Origin: Thalassolituus sp006212115
GTDB lineage: Bacteria; Pseudomonadota; Gammaproteobacteria; Pseudomonadales; Oceanobacteraceae
Assembly: GCF_040372045.1 (NCBI RefSeq)
Contig: NZ_BAABWH010000001.1
DNA length: 64,000 nucleotides
Reading direction: 5' to 3' (one strand)
Both the position numbers and the translations under genes were made by a program. Shown piece by piece: positions 8,058 through 15,854 of the stretch (its first letter is position 1; the number at the start of each line of letters is the position of its first letter). Under the pieces are notes generated by a model. The model did not search any database. It was not told the origin of the DNA and worked only from the letters and a program-made list of their open reading frames with translations.

Positions 8058-8417
8058 TCACCAGCCACATGATTTAGTGAGGTGCCAGCCGTCATGGTGA
8101 GGGCACTCGTAGACACTGAGCGTGATACCGCGTTCTTCACGCAGGCAATCTGCGCGCTTCTGAGCGGCCCTCTCGCTCTTGTATAACTGCTTTGGCTTTC
8201 CTTCGCTGCTGGTGCAGTAATCACAGGTTTCGCAGGGCGTGTGACGATCTTCCGGGCAAAGGTGCCAGTAGTCACAGCGTTCACACTGATACGGGACCAT
8301 CACCCGGCCATAGTTGATCTTTGTCTGATCAGCGGCTTGTTGGGCGGAAAAGCTGCATTGGTAGGTGCTTAGGGGTTTGCCAGTACGAGTGCTGGTGCAT
8401 TGATTGAAGGGGTACAT
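8058..8417 (-). CDS. Small Cys/His-rich protein with duplicated zinc-binding-like motif
   Basis: The 119-residue protein contains 11 cysteines. An internal duplication is visible. Residues about 23-53 (SAQQAAD ... VPYQCERCDYWHL) align with about 81-113 (SERAAQKRAD ... SVYECPHHDGWHL), separated by a CETCDYC cluster at 62-68. The Y-x-C-x2-[CH]-x2-WHL signature recurs in many small zinc-ribbon-like proteins of phage and mobile regions. I infer metal binding and perhaps nucleic-acid or protein binding. It is the first gene of a three-gene operon with the radical SAM enzyme and the kinase. Its GGAG ribosome binding site lies inside a hairpin arm. Confidence 0.7.
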   Translation of the reverse strand: MYPFNQCTSTRTGKPLSTYQCSFSAQQAADQTKINYGRVMVPYQCERCDYWHLCPEDRHTPCETCDYCTSSEGKPKQLYKSERAAQKRADCLREERGITLSVYECPHHDGWHLTKSCGW

Positions 8418-8450
8418 ATAGATAGCTCCGTGTGTAAGTACAGAGCTATC
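8418..8450 (-). promoter_or_regulatory. 5' leader hairpin covering the Shine-Dalgarno of the Cys-rich gene
   Basis: On the minus-strand transcript GATAGCTC (8450-8443) can pair with GAGCTATC (8428-8421) across a 14-nt loop. The only plausible Shine-Dalgarno, GGAG at 8429-8426 (8 nt before ATG 8417), has three of its four bases in the 3' arm. Folding would hide it, suggesting translational control of the whole three-gene operon. Confidence 0.45.
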
Positions 8451-8456
8451 GTTTGC

Positions 8457-8505
8457 TAGTGCATTGCACTAACAACACTTAGTGCATCATTTTTTCAGAA
8501 AAAAT
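8457..8505. promoter_or_regulatory. Cluster of palindromes upstream of the Cys-rich/radical SAM operon
   Basis: A perfect 15-bp palindrome, TAGTGCA-t-TGCACTA (8457-8471), is followed by a further AGTGCAT half-site (8481-8487) and by ATTTTTT-cag-AAAAAAT (8489-8505). The last overlaps the stop of the upstream 215-aa gene and could help terminate it. The AGTGCAT triple looks like an operator for a dimeric regulator. Confidence 0.45.
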
Positions 8506-9142
8506 CATCGAGCAAGGTTTTGAAGCGCCTTACTTCAACCTGCTGCTTGCGGATCAGCCCGATGAAAGGCCCAACCGCTGACTGGTCGCTGAGTTGGTCT
8601 GCGAGTTCACAGGCGCGATCAATATCACCCTCAACATAGGCAGCCAGTACTGAATCGAGCGGGTCCAGCACCGATGCCTGCGCCAGAAGTGCATTAAGCA
8701 GGTTGGTATTCTGCCCGAGTACGACCTGAGGTAAGGTCGCAAAAGGGTTGGGGAGTTTTTCTTTATACAGATCCAGATCGCCTTCCAGCGCTGAAATCAT
8801 TGCACCTGTTTGATCAGAAGACAGTGCTATACCGGTCACGGTAGTCCGTTCCATCAACAAGCTTTTCAGAATTTGAGTGGCGTCCTCTCTCGTCTCTGGT
8901 TGTTCAAAAATGTCCTTCACATACTTAGGATCAGGGAAGACAGCGTTGAGTAGTAAAGCGTTAAACAGCACGATGTCCTGGCCGGTGGCCAGGTATACCG
9001 ATTTGCGCTGTACCCGTTCTACCTCAACGACCTTCAGCAATTTGTTGCGCCTGAATGAGTTGGCCTTGTCCTTGAGAAATTTGTTCTCTGACACGAGGTC
9101 GATCTGAAACAGATCTCGGATAGTGTCTGGAATAGACTTCAT
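8495..9142 (-). CDS. Unknown 215-aa protein in the hsdR-hsdM insert
   Basis: This is a soluble, mostly alpha-helical-looking protein with no signal peptide or membrane segment. I recognise no family. The N-terminal third is basic (KFLKDKANSFRRNKLLK) and the rest is Leu/Asp-rich with heptad-like spacing. It starts at ATG 9142, 10 nt after the stop of the next upstream gene, and ends in a palindromic region that may act as a terminator or operator for the following operon. Confidence 0.6.
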   Translation of the reverse strand: MKSIPDTIRDLFQIDLVSENKFLKDKANSFRRNKLLKVVEVERVQRKSVYLATGQDIVLFNALLLNAVFPDPKYVKDIFEQPETREDATQILKSLLMERTTVTGIALSSDQTGAMISALEGDLDLYKEKLPNPFATLPQVVLGQNTNLLNALLAQASVLDPLDSVLAAYVEGDIDRACELADQLSDQSAVGPFIGLIRKQQVEVRRFKTLLDDFF

Positions 9143-9152
9143 AACTTATTTC

Positions 9153-9518
9153 TCACCTACAGCCATAAAGCAGAGCGTCTTCAACATCACGCTGGTAGTT
9201 GCTGTTGAGGTCGGTAACAGATTCTGGTGAAACCAGCGAGCCTATCGACTCAGCAATGGCATACCAGTTCGTTTTTGAGCAGCGGTATCTTCTTGTCGAT
9301 GAGTATGAGACGTATGACTCGATCACGCCTTTGCAGTAACCGGCCAGAAGCGTATCTGCAGGGGACATGACAAATTGCATGACAGTACGCTGTTCATCTT
9401 TATTTTCATGAAGTGTTACAGCCTGTTTGCACCCCTCAAGTAATTTATCAATATCGGGGCTTGCTATGGCAGGAAGGCTTGCCACTGCAATGATCGCTAT
9501 CATGATCTGCTTAGCCAT
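9153..9518 (-). CDS. Small exported Cys protein, possibly Rap1a/Tai-like
   Basis: The protein has 121 residues with a clear Sec signal peptide (MAKQIMIAIIAVASLPAIA, cleavage after about residue 19). The mature part has four cysteines arranged as C...C-KG...C...C at the very end (GYCKGVIESY, YRC, YGCR). This resembles the C-x-G/CxP/C-terminal C pattern of small periplasmic Rap1a/Tai-type proteins, which include T6SS immunity proteins. The match is by pattern only. Its start overlaps the stop of the upstream membrane-protein gene by 8 nt. Local sequence is A+T-rich. It could be a periplasmic immunity or accessory protein. Confidence 0.5.
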   Translation of the reverse strand: MAKQIMIAIIAVASLPAIASPDIDKLLEGCKQAVTLHENKDEQRTVMQFVMSPADTLLAGYCKGVIESYVSYSSTRRYRCSKTNWYAIAESIGSLVSPESVTDLNSNYQRDVEDALLYGCR

Positions 9519-10098
9519 TGGACACCTCTTCCTTTTCGGTTGATTCGCTAGTTACCTCTGTAGGTTCGGATTTCCTAATTGGTTTAGGTTTCCTTAGTGA
9601 TTTGGATTTCATGCGGGATAACTGGAATCTCAAATAGGCGTTACGCAACACCAGAACAGAAACGACATAAATTAAAAGCACTGCACTGACAGTAGTATTA
9701 TTTAACAAACCATCAACTGTCGCTGGTTTCTCTGAGGAACTTTCGTCTAGAAAGTGCGATAAAAAAGTGAGCAATCCGATATAAAACGGGGCTATTCCAA
9801 CCCATGACAGATCGGTAACTTTCGAATGAAGCCATCCGATATTCACCTCATTTCTCGTAGGTGAAAACCAGTCGATGTTTACCTGACGGTCTAGTGCAGT
9901 ATTACTGTTACTAAGAAAGTAAACTCCAACAAGCAATAGTATTTCGAACTTTGACAATGCCATAAATGACAACACACCGCCAAAAGAGGAATACAAAACG
10001 CCTAAAATTAACACTACTCCTACGATGCAATATAAAAGTTTTCGAAGTTCTCGCTTAGAAGAATCCTCACCAGATGATCCAGTGTTAGTCTTATCCAT
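9511..10098 (-). CDS. Unknown inner-membrane protein
   Basis: The 195-residue protein has hydrophobic segments at about residues 20-37, 42-64, 99-115 and 135-153, consistent with three to four transmembrane helices. It also has a charged N-terminus and a Lys/Pro/Glu-rich cytoplasmic-looking tail (RKPKPIRKSEP). I recognise no family. It overlaps the downstream exported protein gene by 8 nt, implying coupled expression. Both are A+T-rich compared with hsdR and hsdM, which suggests separate acquisition. Confidence 0.6.
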   Translation of the reverse strand: MDKTNTGSSGEDSSKRELRKLLYCIVGVVLILGVLYSSFGGVLSFMALSKFEILLLVGVYFLSNSNTALDRQVNIDWFSPTRNEVNIGWLHSKVTDLSWVGIAPFYIGLLTFLSHFLDESSSEKPATVDGLLNNTTVSAVLLIYVVSVLVLRNAYLRFQLSRMKSKSLRKPKPIRKSEPTEVTSESTEKEEVSNG

Positions 10099-10143
10099 TA
10101 TTTAATACTCATTTTATTGTTATTTTTAAACTTTGATTTTTCG

Positions 10144-13100
10144 CTAGGCCATTTCACTAGGCCAGATCGCCCCCGCCAACTCTTCAAGAACAGTATCCAA
10201 CTGACCGTTTAAGGCGTTATTAAACTGCTTCGCCCCGCCCTGCTCACTAAAACGATTGTTAACGAACTCGTGGTCGATAATGACTTCGTGCACCAGTTGC
10301 TTGGCCAGGCGCTCAAGCCATTTACGTTGGGCTGACGTCCAGCTGTGGCTTTGGTAGATGCGTTGCATGGCCTGCGCGACGCGTTGATCAAATGGAATCA
10401 ACGCTTCGCCTAACGCTGCGCGGCGAATATGGCCGATGATGCTGGCGGCGATATCCTGATTGGTCTGATTGCGGTAGGCGGTCTGTAGCTTGGCTTCTGA
10501 AAAGCCTGCGCTATCCAGCAGAAGCTTCACCTCTTTCAGTTGTTCGCGGGTCAGGTCGCGTGGGCGGTTAACCACCGCGCTAAGAGCGGCACTCTTATTG
10601 ACCTGAACCTTGATAAAGTCATTAAAGCTGTCGAGGTAGTCTTCCGGGCGCTTATGCTCACCATAACTTTGAGTGCGCTCACGAATCTCATCCTCGTGGT
10701 TTGAAATAACCGGCTGGCGATCACTGCCAATCAGTAACTTCACTTCGTCCAGCTGATGTACTAAGCCACTGTGCTGGTTGATGAATTCTGCCGCTTTGGC
10801 TGGGCCAAGGTCATGCAGGTGCTTGTGCAGGCTTTTCGGCTCTACACCCCAAAGGTCATGCAGCTCGCTGAGCTTCTGCTTCAGCTGCGGTGAGTTTTCG
10901 GCTTTATTTTCGGCTTTGCGCAATACCCGCATGACTTTCTGGCTGAGCTGACTGAGGACGACGTCGGCCTGGCTCTGGTCAGGTAGCTCGCCGGGTGCGT
11001 TTAGCGCACGCTCTAACTGATCTGGGTCGGTCAGCTCTGTGGTCAGCTGTTCTAATGTGATGTTTGGATCACGTACCAGTGGCTTCATGGTGTTGACGTC
11101 CGCCAGCGCTGCGTAGATATCTACCGGGTCGTAGATGCGGAATACGGTTTTACCGATGTCGTCACAGCGACGGGTGGCACGGCCAATCATCTGCTCGTAC
11201 AGAATCCGAGATTTCACCCGGCGCATAAATACAAGGTTACAGATTTTAGGTACGTCGATGCCTGTCGTCAGCAGGTCAACGGTGATCGCGATATTGGGGT
11301 AGCGCTCGTTCTTGTAGCGACGAATCAACTGATCGACTTTGTCGCTCTGGCCTGTGATTTTTTCAACAGCGGCCTGATTGTATTCGCCGTTGTACATGGC
11401 CTTAAAGGCATCATCTAACAGGCGTTTCACCATATCAGCGTGCAGGTCGGTGGCACAGAAGATCATGGTTTTTTCGTCGCCGAACGGATCAAGTTCCTGC
11501 GCTAACTGCTCACAGATAACGCGGTTGAAGTTCTCGTTCAGTACCCGGCGGTTAAAGGCGTCGACATCAAAGCTGAGTTCGTCTTCCAGCTCCGCGCTTT
11601 GTACCTCACCTGTTTGCATATTTATGCTTTCGACCTGCTCGCCCTTCTCAAAATTAATGCCTTGCTGAGTGAGCAGTGTTTCGTAACGGATAGGCGGTTC
11701 GTGGTCGATCAACCAGTCATCGGCAACGGCTTCCCGATAAGAGTAGGTGTAGACCGGCTTTCCGAAAATCTCGCTGGTATGTTTGGCCGGTGTTGCCGTT
11801 AAGCCCACTTTAAAGGCATCAAAATAATCCAGCACGCGACGATAGCTCGACAGATACTGGCTGGCGTCACGGGTGGCGAGTTCTCCGTCGGTCATTTCCT
11901 GATCGAGGGTGTAACCCCGGTGAGCCTCGTCAATGATGATGCAATCAAACTGATCGATGGGCGGTGGGGTGTCGCTCTGGAAGATCCGCTTTACCATGGC
12001 CTGCACAGTAGCGACCTGCACGCGGGTTTCCGCTTCGGCGGTCATATCGCCAAGTTCAGCAACGTTGTAGATCTTGGACAGCGTATGGTTCTGTTCCAAC
12101 GGTGCTTCGTTAAATGCATCCAGGGCCTGCTGGCCCAGGGCAGTACGGTCTACCAGAAACAGTATGCGTTTGAATCGCTCTGCTTTTAAAAAGCGATACA
12201 TCAAGCCGATGGTCGTTTTAGTTTTCCCCGTGCCAGTCGCCATCGCCAGTAACGCGGAGCGCTCGTCTCTGGCTAGTATCTGCTCAACGGCGTGAACGGC
12301 TTTCTGCTGGTAATCACGTAGTTTCAGATAACCAAGAGGTTCTACTTCGAGTTTTTTCTGTGCCTCTTCTTTGCTGCGATTCAAGCGATCGAGCAGTCCT
12401 TCAGGCGTATGAAACTTCGGCAATGCCCGTTTGGTATTTGAGTGGCTGCGTACATCGCGGAACCAAGTACCCGACTGCTCCGCAAGTTGCGGAACATGCG
12501 GGCGGCCATTGCAGGAGTAGACGAACGGAATTTTGTAATGGCTTTCGCCTTCGTCGGGCCAGGCTATGTTTTGCCCTGCCATTTCCCATGCAGGAATCAA
12601 CGGTGAAGAAACCTGAAAGCCTTTACTGTATCGCTCAGCCTGACCGATTTTACCCGCGACGTTGGTGTTTTCTTTTTTTGCTTCAACCACTGCGATAGGA
12701 GTCAAACCTGCGAAGAGTACGTAATCTGCGCGGCCTTTTTCACCAAGGTGTTCGGTAGGCCATTCGGCGATGGCGAGATTCTTATTTTTTTCTGGCCGTG
12801 CGCCCCGTTTGTACGTCAGGTCTGCACTGTCGGCTTCCCAGCCCGCTTCGATTAACTGGGTGTCGATCAGAATGCGGGTGAGTTCTTCATCCAGAACAAT
12901 GTGCTGTGTAGCTGCCTGAGTCTTCTGAGTTACCTGCTGACGCTGTTGTGATTGAGAATCTTGCGCTTTGATCTGCTCACGCAGAGCAGCGAGCTTGGTT
13001 TCGTATTCTTTTTCCTGTGCCGCAAGCGCCGCTTCAATAGTCTGAGTCTGCTCCGCCGTCGCTTTGGATTCCTCATCCATGACGTCGATCAGTTCTTCGT

Positions 13101-13659
13101 ATTCGGCTTTTTCGCGGGCAATCAGATCGTTAAGGTGCTGGCTTTCGCTGAGCTCCTGACTCGCCTGCTCCAGCTCGTTGCTGAGTTTTGATATCTGCGC
13201 TTGAAGCTCACGTAGATCGGAACTGGGATCAGACGGCGCAACAAATGGCCCCGGTTTGAACGCCGTACCCTGTTTGCCGAACGACTGGTGGAACCAGATC
13301 GCAAGGTTACGAGCGACTCTGAGGCCATCAATGGCTTCTTTGTGTTGAGTTCGGAATTGGTGTGTCGCCTTATTCCCTTCGATACGCAGAATATGGAACA
13401 TCTCACGTACATTCGGATCGAGGCGCAATTCGCGATTCAGTTGATACAGGAGGTCTGACTGGGAGGTTTTTTCGTCGACTTCGACACCGACCGCGGCAGC
13501 AAGATGCTGCGCCATAGCTTCACCCAGCTGACGGAGTTTAATTAGCGTAGTGTTTGGGTCACTGGAGAAAGATCGCTCGGCGGCCTTTGCCAGTTCAACA
13601 AATATCGGATCATGCTCTGCTAAAAAACTGAAATTGCTGCTTTGTCCAGCTGACTTCAT
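10144..13659 (-). CDS. hsdR: Type I restriction enzyme endonuclease/translocase HsdR
   Basis: HsdR is the motor and nuclease subunit that translocates DNA and cleaves distant from the site. From ATG 13659 it has 1171 residues, like EcoKI HsdR. An N-terminal DUF4145-type domain (about 8-135, NTTLIKLRQLGEAMAQHL) is followed by a coiled coil (about 150-250). The nuclease core has D312 and E326-A-K (DYVLF...VVEAKK), and the SF2 helicase has Walker A MATGTGKT (about 473-480), DEAH (about 577-580) and the GLTATP motif. The GTG at 13701 would add 14 residues with no counterpart in EcoKI-like proteins. It is the first gene of the minus-strand locus and looks intact. Confidence 0.93.
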   Translation of the reverse strand: MKSAGQSSNFSFLAEHDPIFVELAKAAERSFSSDPNTTLIKLRQLGEAMAQHLAAAVGVEVDEKTSQSDLLYQLNRELRLDPNVREMFHILRIEGNKATHQFRTQHKEAIDGLRVARNLAIWFHQSFGKQGTAFKPGPFVAPSDPSSDLRELQAQISKLSNELEQASQELSESQHLNDLIAREKAEYEELIDVMDEESKATAEQTQTIEAALAAQEKEYETKLAALREQIKAQDSQSQQRQQVTQKTQAATQHIVLDEELTRILIDTQLIEAGWEADSADLTYKRGARPEKNKNLAIAEWPTEHLGEKGRADYVLFAGLTPIAVVEAKKENTNVAGKIGQAERYSKGFQVSSPLIPAWEMAGQNIAWPDEGESHYKIPFVYSCNGRPHVPQLAEQSGTWFRDVRSHSNTKRALPKFHTPEGLLDRLNRSKEEAQKKLEVEPLGYLKLRDYQQKAVHAVEQILARDERSALLAMATGTGKTKTTIGLMYRFLKAERFKRILFLVDRTALGQQALDAFNEAPLEQNHTLSKIYNVAELGDMTAEAETRVQVATVQAMVKRIFQSDTPPPIDQFDCIIIDEAHRGYTLDQEMTDGELATRDASQYLSSYRRVLDYFDAFKVGLTATPAKHTSEIFGKPVYTYSYREAVADDWLIDHEPPIRYETLLTQQGINFEKGEQVESINMQTGEVQSAELEDELSFDVDAFNRRVLNENFNRVICEQLAQELDPFGDEKTMIFCATDLHADMVKRLLDDAFKAMYNGEYNQAAVEKITGQSDKVDQLIRRYKNERYPNIAITVDLLTTGIDVPKICNLVFMRRVKSRILYEQMIGRATRRCDDIGKTVFRIYDPVDIYAALADVNTMKPLVRDPNITLEQLTTELTDPDQLERALNAPGELPDQSQADVVLSQLSQKVMRVLRKAENKAENSPQLKQKLSELHDLWGVEPKSLHKHLHDLGPAKAAEFINQHSGLVHQLDEVKLLIGSDRQPVISNHEDEIRERTQSYGEHKRPEDYLDSFNDFIKVQVNKSAALSAVVNRPRDLTREQLKEVKLLLDSAGFSEAKLQTAYRNQTNQDIAASIIGHIRRAALGEALIPFDQRVAQAMQRIYQSHSWTSAQRKWLERLAKQLVHEVIIDHEFVNNRFSEQGGAKQFNNALNGQLDTVLEELAGAIWPSEMA

Positions 13660-13796
13660 CCGCCAGAAACTCCCTTTTCGTCGTTGGTGACTAGTCTCCA
13701 CTGTACTCTTTCGGTTAGTGAATTACGACTGCTCTAGGGGGACTGATTGTTGATGTCGATGATTAAGACAGTTACTTTCGCTACGTGAAAACAACA

Positions 13797-13817
13797 AAAG
13801 CGGCCATCGGCCGCTTT
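13797..13817. terminator. Intrinsic terminator-like hairpin, bidirectional
   Basis: AAAGCGGCC-atc-GGCCGCTTT is a perfect 9-bp stem with a 3-nt loop. It lies 32 nt beyond the stop of the minus-strand SGNH hydrolase gene and would terminate it before the hsdR promoter. Confidence 0.65.
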
Positions 13818-13848
13818 GCTTTAACCTTGTCTGAAGGGCCGCTGCGTC

Positions 13849-14769
13849 TTAGTGCAGACGACGCAACCACTCACGCAGGCGTTTCTTAATGCGTCCACGC
13901 TTAGTACGTGGCTCCTCGTCAACGTTGATCACGTTGTAGCCAATGCCTTCAAGGATGGTAGCGGCTGCTTTCTCTACAGTCGCGAGGTCTGGGTGAATAC
14001 CGTCGCCGATGTGTTCAAAATCCGCCCAGTAGTCGATGACCATTGCTTCGGGCAGTTCAGTCGCGAGAGTGTTCATCACGGTATCATTAAGCATCTGGTA
14101 GCCAGTCGGTGTGATGGTCCACTCCAGCAGTGAGCTTTGACGGAACAGTTCGAGGTCGACGCTATCAACCGACGGATAAGGTGCAAAAATCGGCGTCATG
14201 CCAAGGCCCAGCACCAACTGACCAATTTCAACCATACGGTCTGCAACGTCCTGCATATCCTCTTCGTCGCACTGACGGGTATCGGCTTCGGGTACACCAA
14301 ACGCATCGGAGTGCAGGCAGTCATTCGGGGCGGTCACGATAACGTATTCGGCGTTGTACTCTCCGGTTGCCAGTGACAGTACACGCGAGCTGGCGCGCAG
14401 TACCTGCGTTTGATAACCATCGAATTCCGCCGTGCTGCATCCACCCGCATACAGTGCAGTGCGGCAGCTCTCGCGGTCGAAGGTTGTTGCTGAAGCCTGA
14501 GCTTCGTTCACTACATAGCCACTGTGTGTGCGGTTACGGATAAGCGCATCACCCAGTGAGATGTATTGTGCAGAGCCGACAGCCAGTCCCAGCAGCGGTG
14601 ATGACAGGTCACCGTCAAATGGCGAGTGGCCGTTCGCATACGAGGCTCCAACAATCAACAGGGGCAGTGTTTCAGGTACTTCTTCTGGTTCTGGGTTGTG
14701 GTGATAGCCAGCGTGAGCGATTTGAGTCGTGGCGAGCGTCAGTGATGCGGAGAGCAGGAGTGTGCGCAT
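13849..14769 (-). CDS. Exported SGNH/GDSL-type hydrolase
   Basis: This is a 306-residue protein with a Sec signal peptide (residues 1-20, ending AHA). The SGNH fold is supported by block I with the nucleophile Ser in LLIVGASYANG (about residue 43), an Asn in a TAPND segment (block III-like) and the block V Asp-His pair in GDGIHPD near residue 257. Such enzymes are periplasmic or secreted esterases, lipases or acetylhydrolases. The C-terminus is a very basic tail (RTKRGRIKKRLREWLRR), unusual for the family and perhaps an anchor to nucleic acid, LPS or membrane. It is monocistronic, with a terminator just downstream. Confidence 0.75.
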   Translation of the reverse strand: MRTLLLSASLTLATTQIAHAGYHHNPEPEEVPETLPLLIVGASYANGHSPFDGDLSSPLLGLAVGSAQYISLGDALIRNRTHSGYVVNEAQASATTFDRESCRTALYAGGCSTAEFDGYQTQVLRASSRVLSLATGEYNAEYVIVTAPNDCLHSDAFGVPEADTRQCDEEDMQDVADRMVEIGQLVLGLGMTPIFAPYPSVDSVDLELFRQSSLLEWTITPTGYQMLNDTVMNTLATELPEAMVIDYWADFEHIGDGIHPDLATVEKAAATILEGIGYNVINVDEEPRTKRGRIKKRLREWLRRLH

Positions 14770-14997
14770 TTCAACCTTCCTTAGTTCTGTTTGTGAGTTA
14801 GGGTGCTTTTAAGCTGACGGAACCTTAAAGAATGCCCGATTGCCAAACAAGGACGATATCCGCAACCGAGCTATTCGTGGCCCAGTTTGTCGCCGCTTAA
14901 AAAGACAATCCAACCATCGGCACTTCCCTGTGCCTCTGGTGCTTTACCGGTAGTTTTTTAGATACCAGGAATTATTTATCGGTGTATCGGATCACGA

Positions 14998-15837
14998 TCA
15001 TTTATCCGCGAGATATTTCGCATGAAAACGAAGGTGTTCTTCGATAAAGCTGGCGATAAAAAAGTAGCTGTGATCGTAGCCTTCCTGCCGCCTGAGCGTT
15101 AAGGCATAACCGGATTCTGCCGCAGCCGCTTCAAGCGTTTCTGGTTTTAACTGCTCAACCAAAAAGTTATCGGCAAGTCCCTGATCCACCAGCAAAGGAA
15201 GCTGCTTTTCAGCGTGGCGAACCAGTTCGCTGGCATCGTGTTTAGCCCATGTTGTTCTGTCTGAGCCAAGATAGTTACCGAGAGCTTTTTCACCCCACGG
15301 ACAATCCATCGGATGACAGATCGGGCTGAAGGCCGAGATGCTGGTGTATCGCTCAGGGTTATTTAACCCGATCGTGATCGCGCCATGACCACCCATAGAA
15401 TGACCGCTGATGGCACGCATTTCCGTCACCGGAAACTCGGCTTCGATCAACTCTGGCAGCTCTTTAACGGTGTAGTCGTACATACGATAATGATCTGACC
15501 ACGGGGCTTCGGTAGCGTTGACGTAGAAGCCTGCGCCCAATCCAAAATCGTACGTGCCGTTTTCATCGTCAGGGACGCCGTCACCACGAGGAGAAGTATC
15601 CGGCATCACAATCGCGATACCCAGCTCGGCGGCCACACGTTGTGCCCCCGCCTTCTGAGTAAAGTTCTCGTCGGTACAGGTCAGACCAGACAGCCAATAA
15701 AGAACCGGCACATTCTGAATTTCGGCCTGCGGCGGCAAGTAGATACCGAAGCGCATATCACAGCTCAGAGATTCTGAGCGATGAGTGTATTGCAGCTGCC
15801 GACCACCGAAGCATTTGTATTCGCTGATTTTTTCCAT
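14998..15837 (-). CDS. fghA: S-formylglutathione hydrolase
   Basis: The enzyme hydrolyses S-formylglutathione to formate and glutathione, the second step of glutathione-dependent formaldehyde oxidation. The 279-residue alpha/beta hydrolase shows the nucleophile elbow GHSMGGHGA (Ser about 149) and the SFGH N-terminal signature (LYWLSGLTCTDENF). A late DHSYFF with the catalytic His is also present. It follows the alcohol dehydrogenase gene by 17 nt on the minus strand, forming the usual two-gene operon. Also called frmB or yeiG in E. coli. Confidence 0.95.
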   Translation of the reverse strand: MEKISEYKCFGGRQLQYTHRSESLSCDMRFGIYLPPQAEIQNVPVLYWLSGLTCTDENFTQKAGAQRVAAELGIAIVMPDTSPRGDGVPDDENGTYDFGLGAGFYVNATEAPWSDHYRMYDYTVKELPELIEAEFPVTEMRAISGHSMGGHGAITIGLNNPERYTSISAFSPICHPMDCPWGEKALGNYLGSDRTTWAKHDASELVRHAEKQLPLLVDQGLADNFLVEQLKPETLEAAAAESGYALTLRRQEGYDHSYFFIASFIEEHLRFHAKYLADK

Positions 15838-15854
15838 GATTGACTATCCGGATA

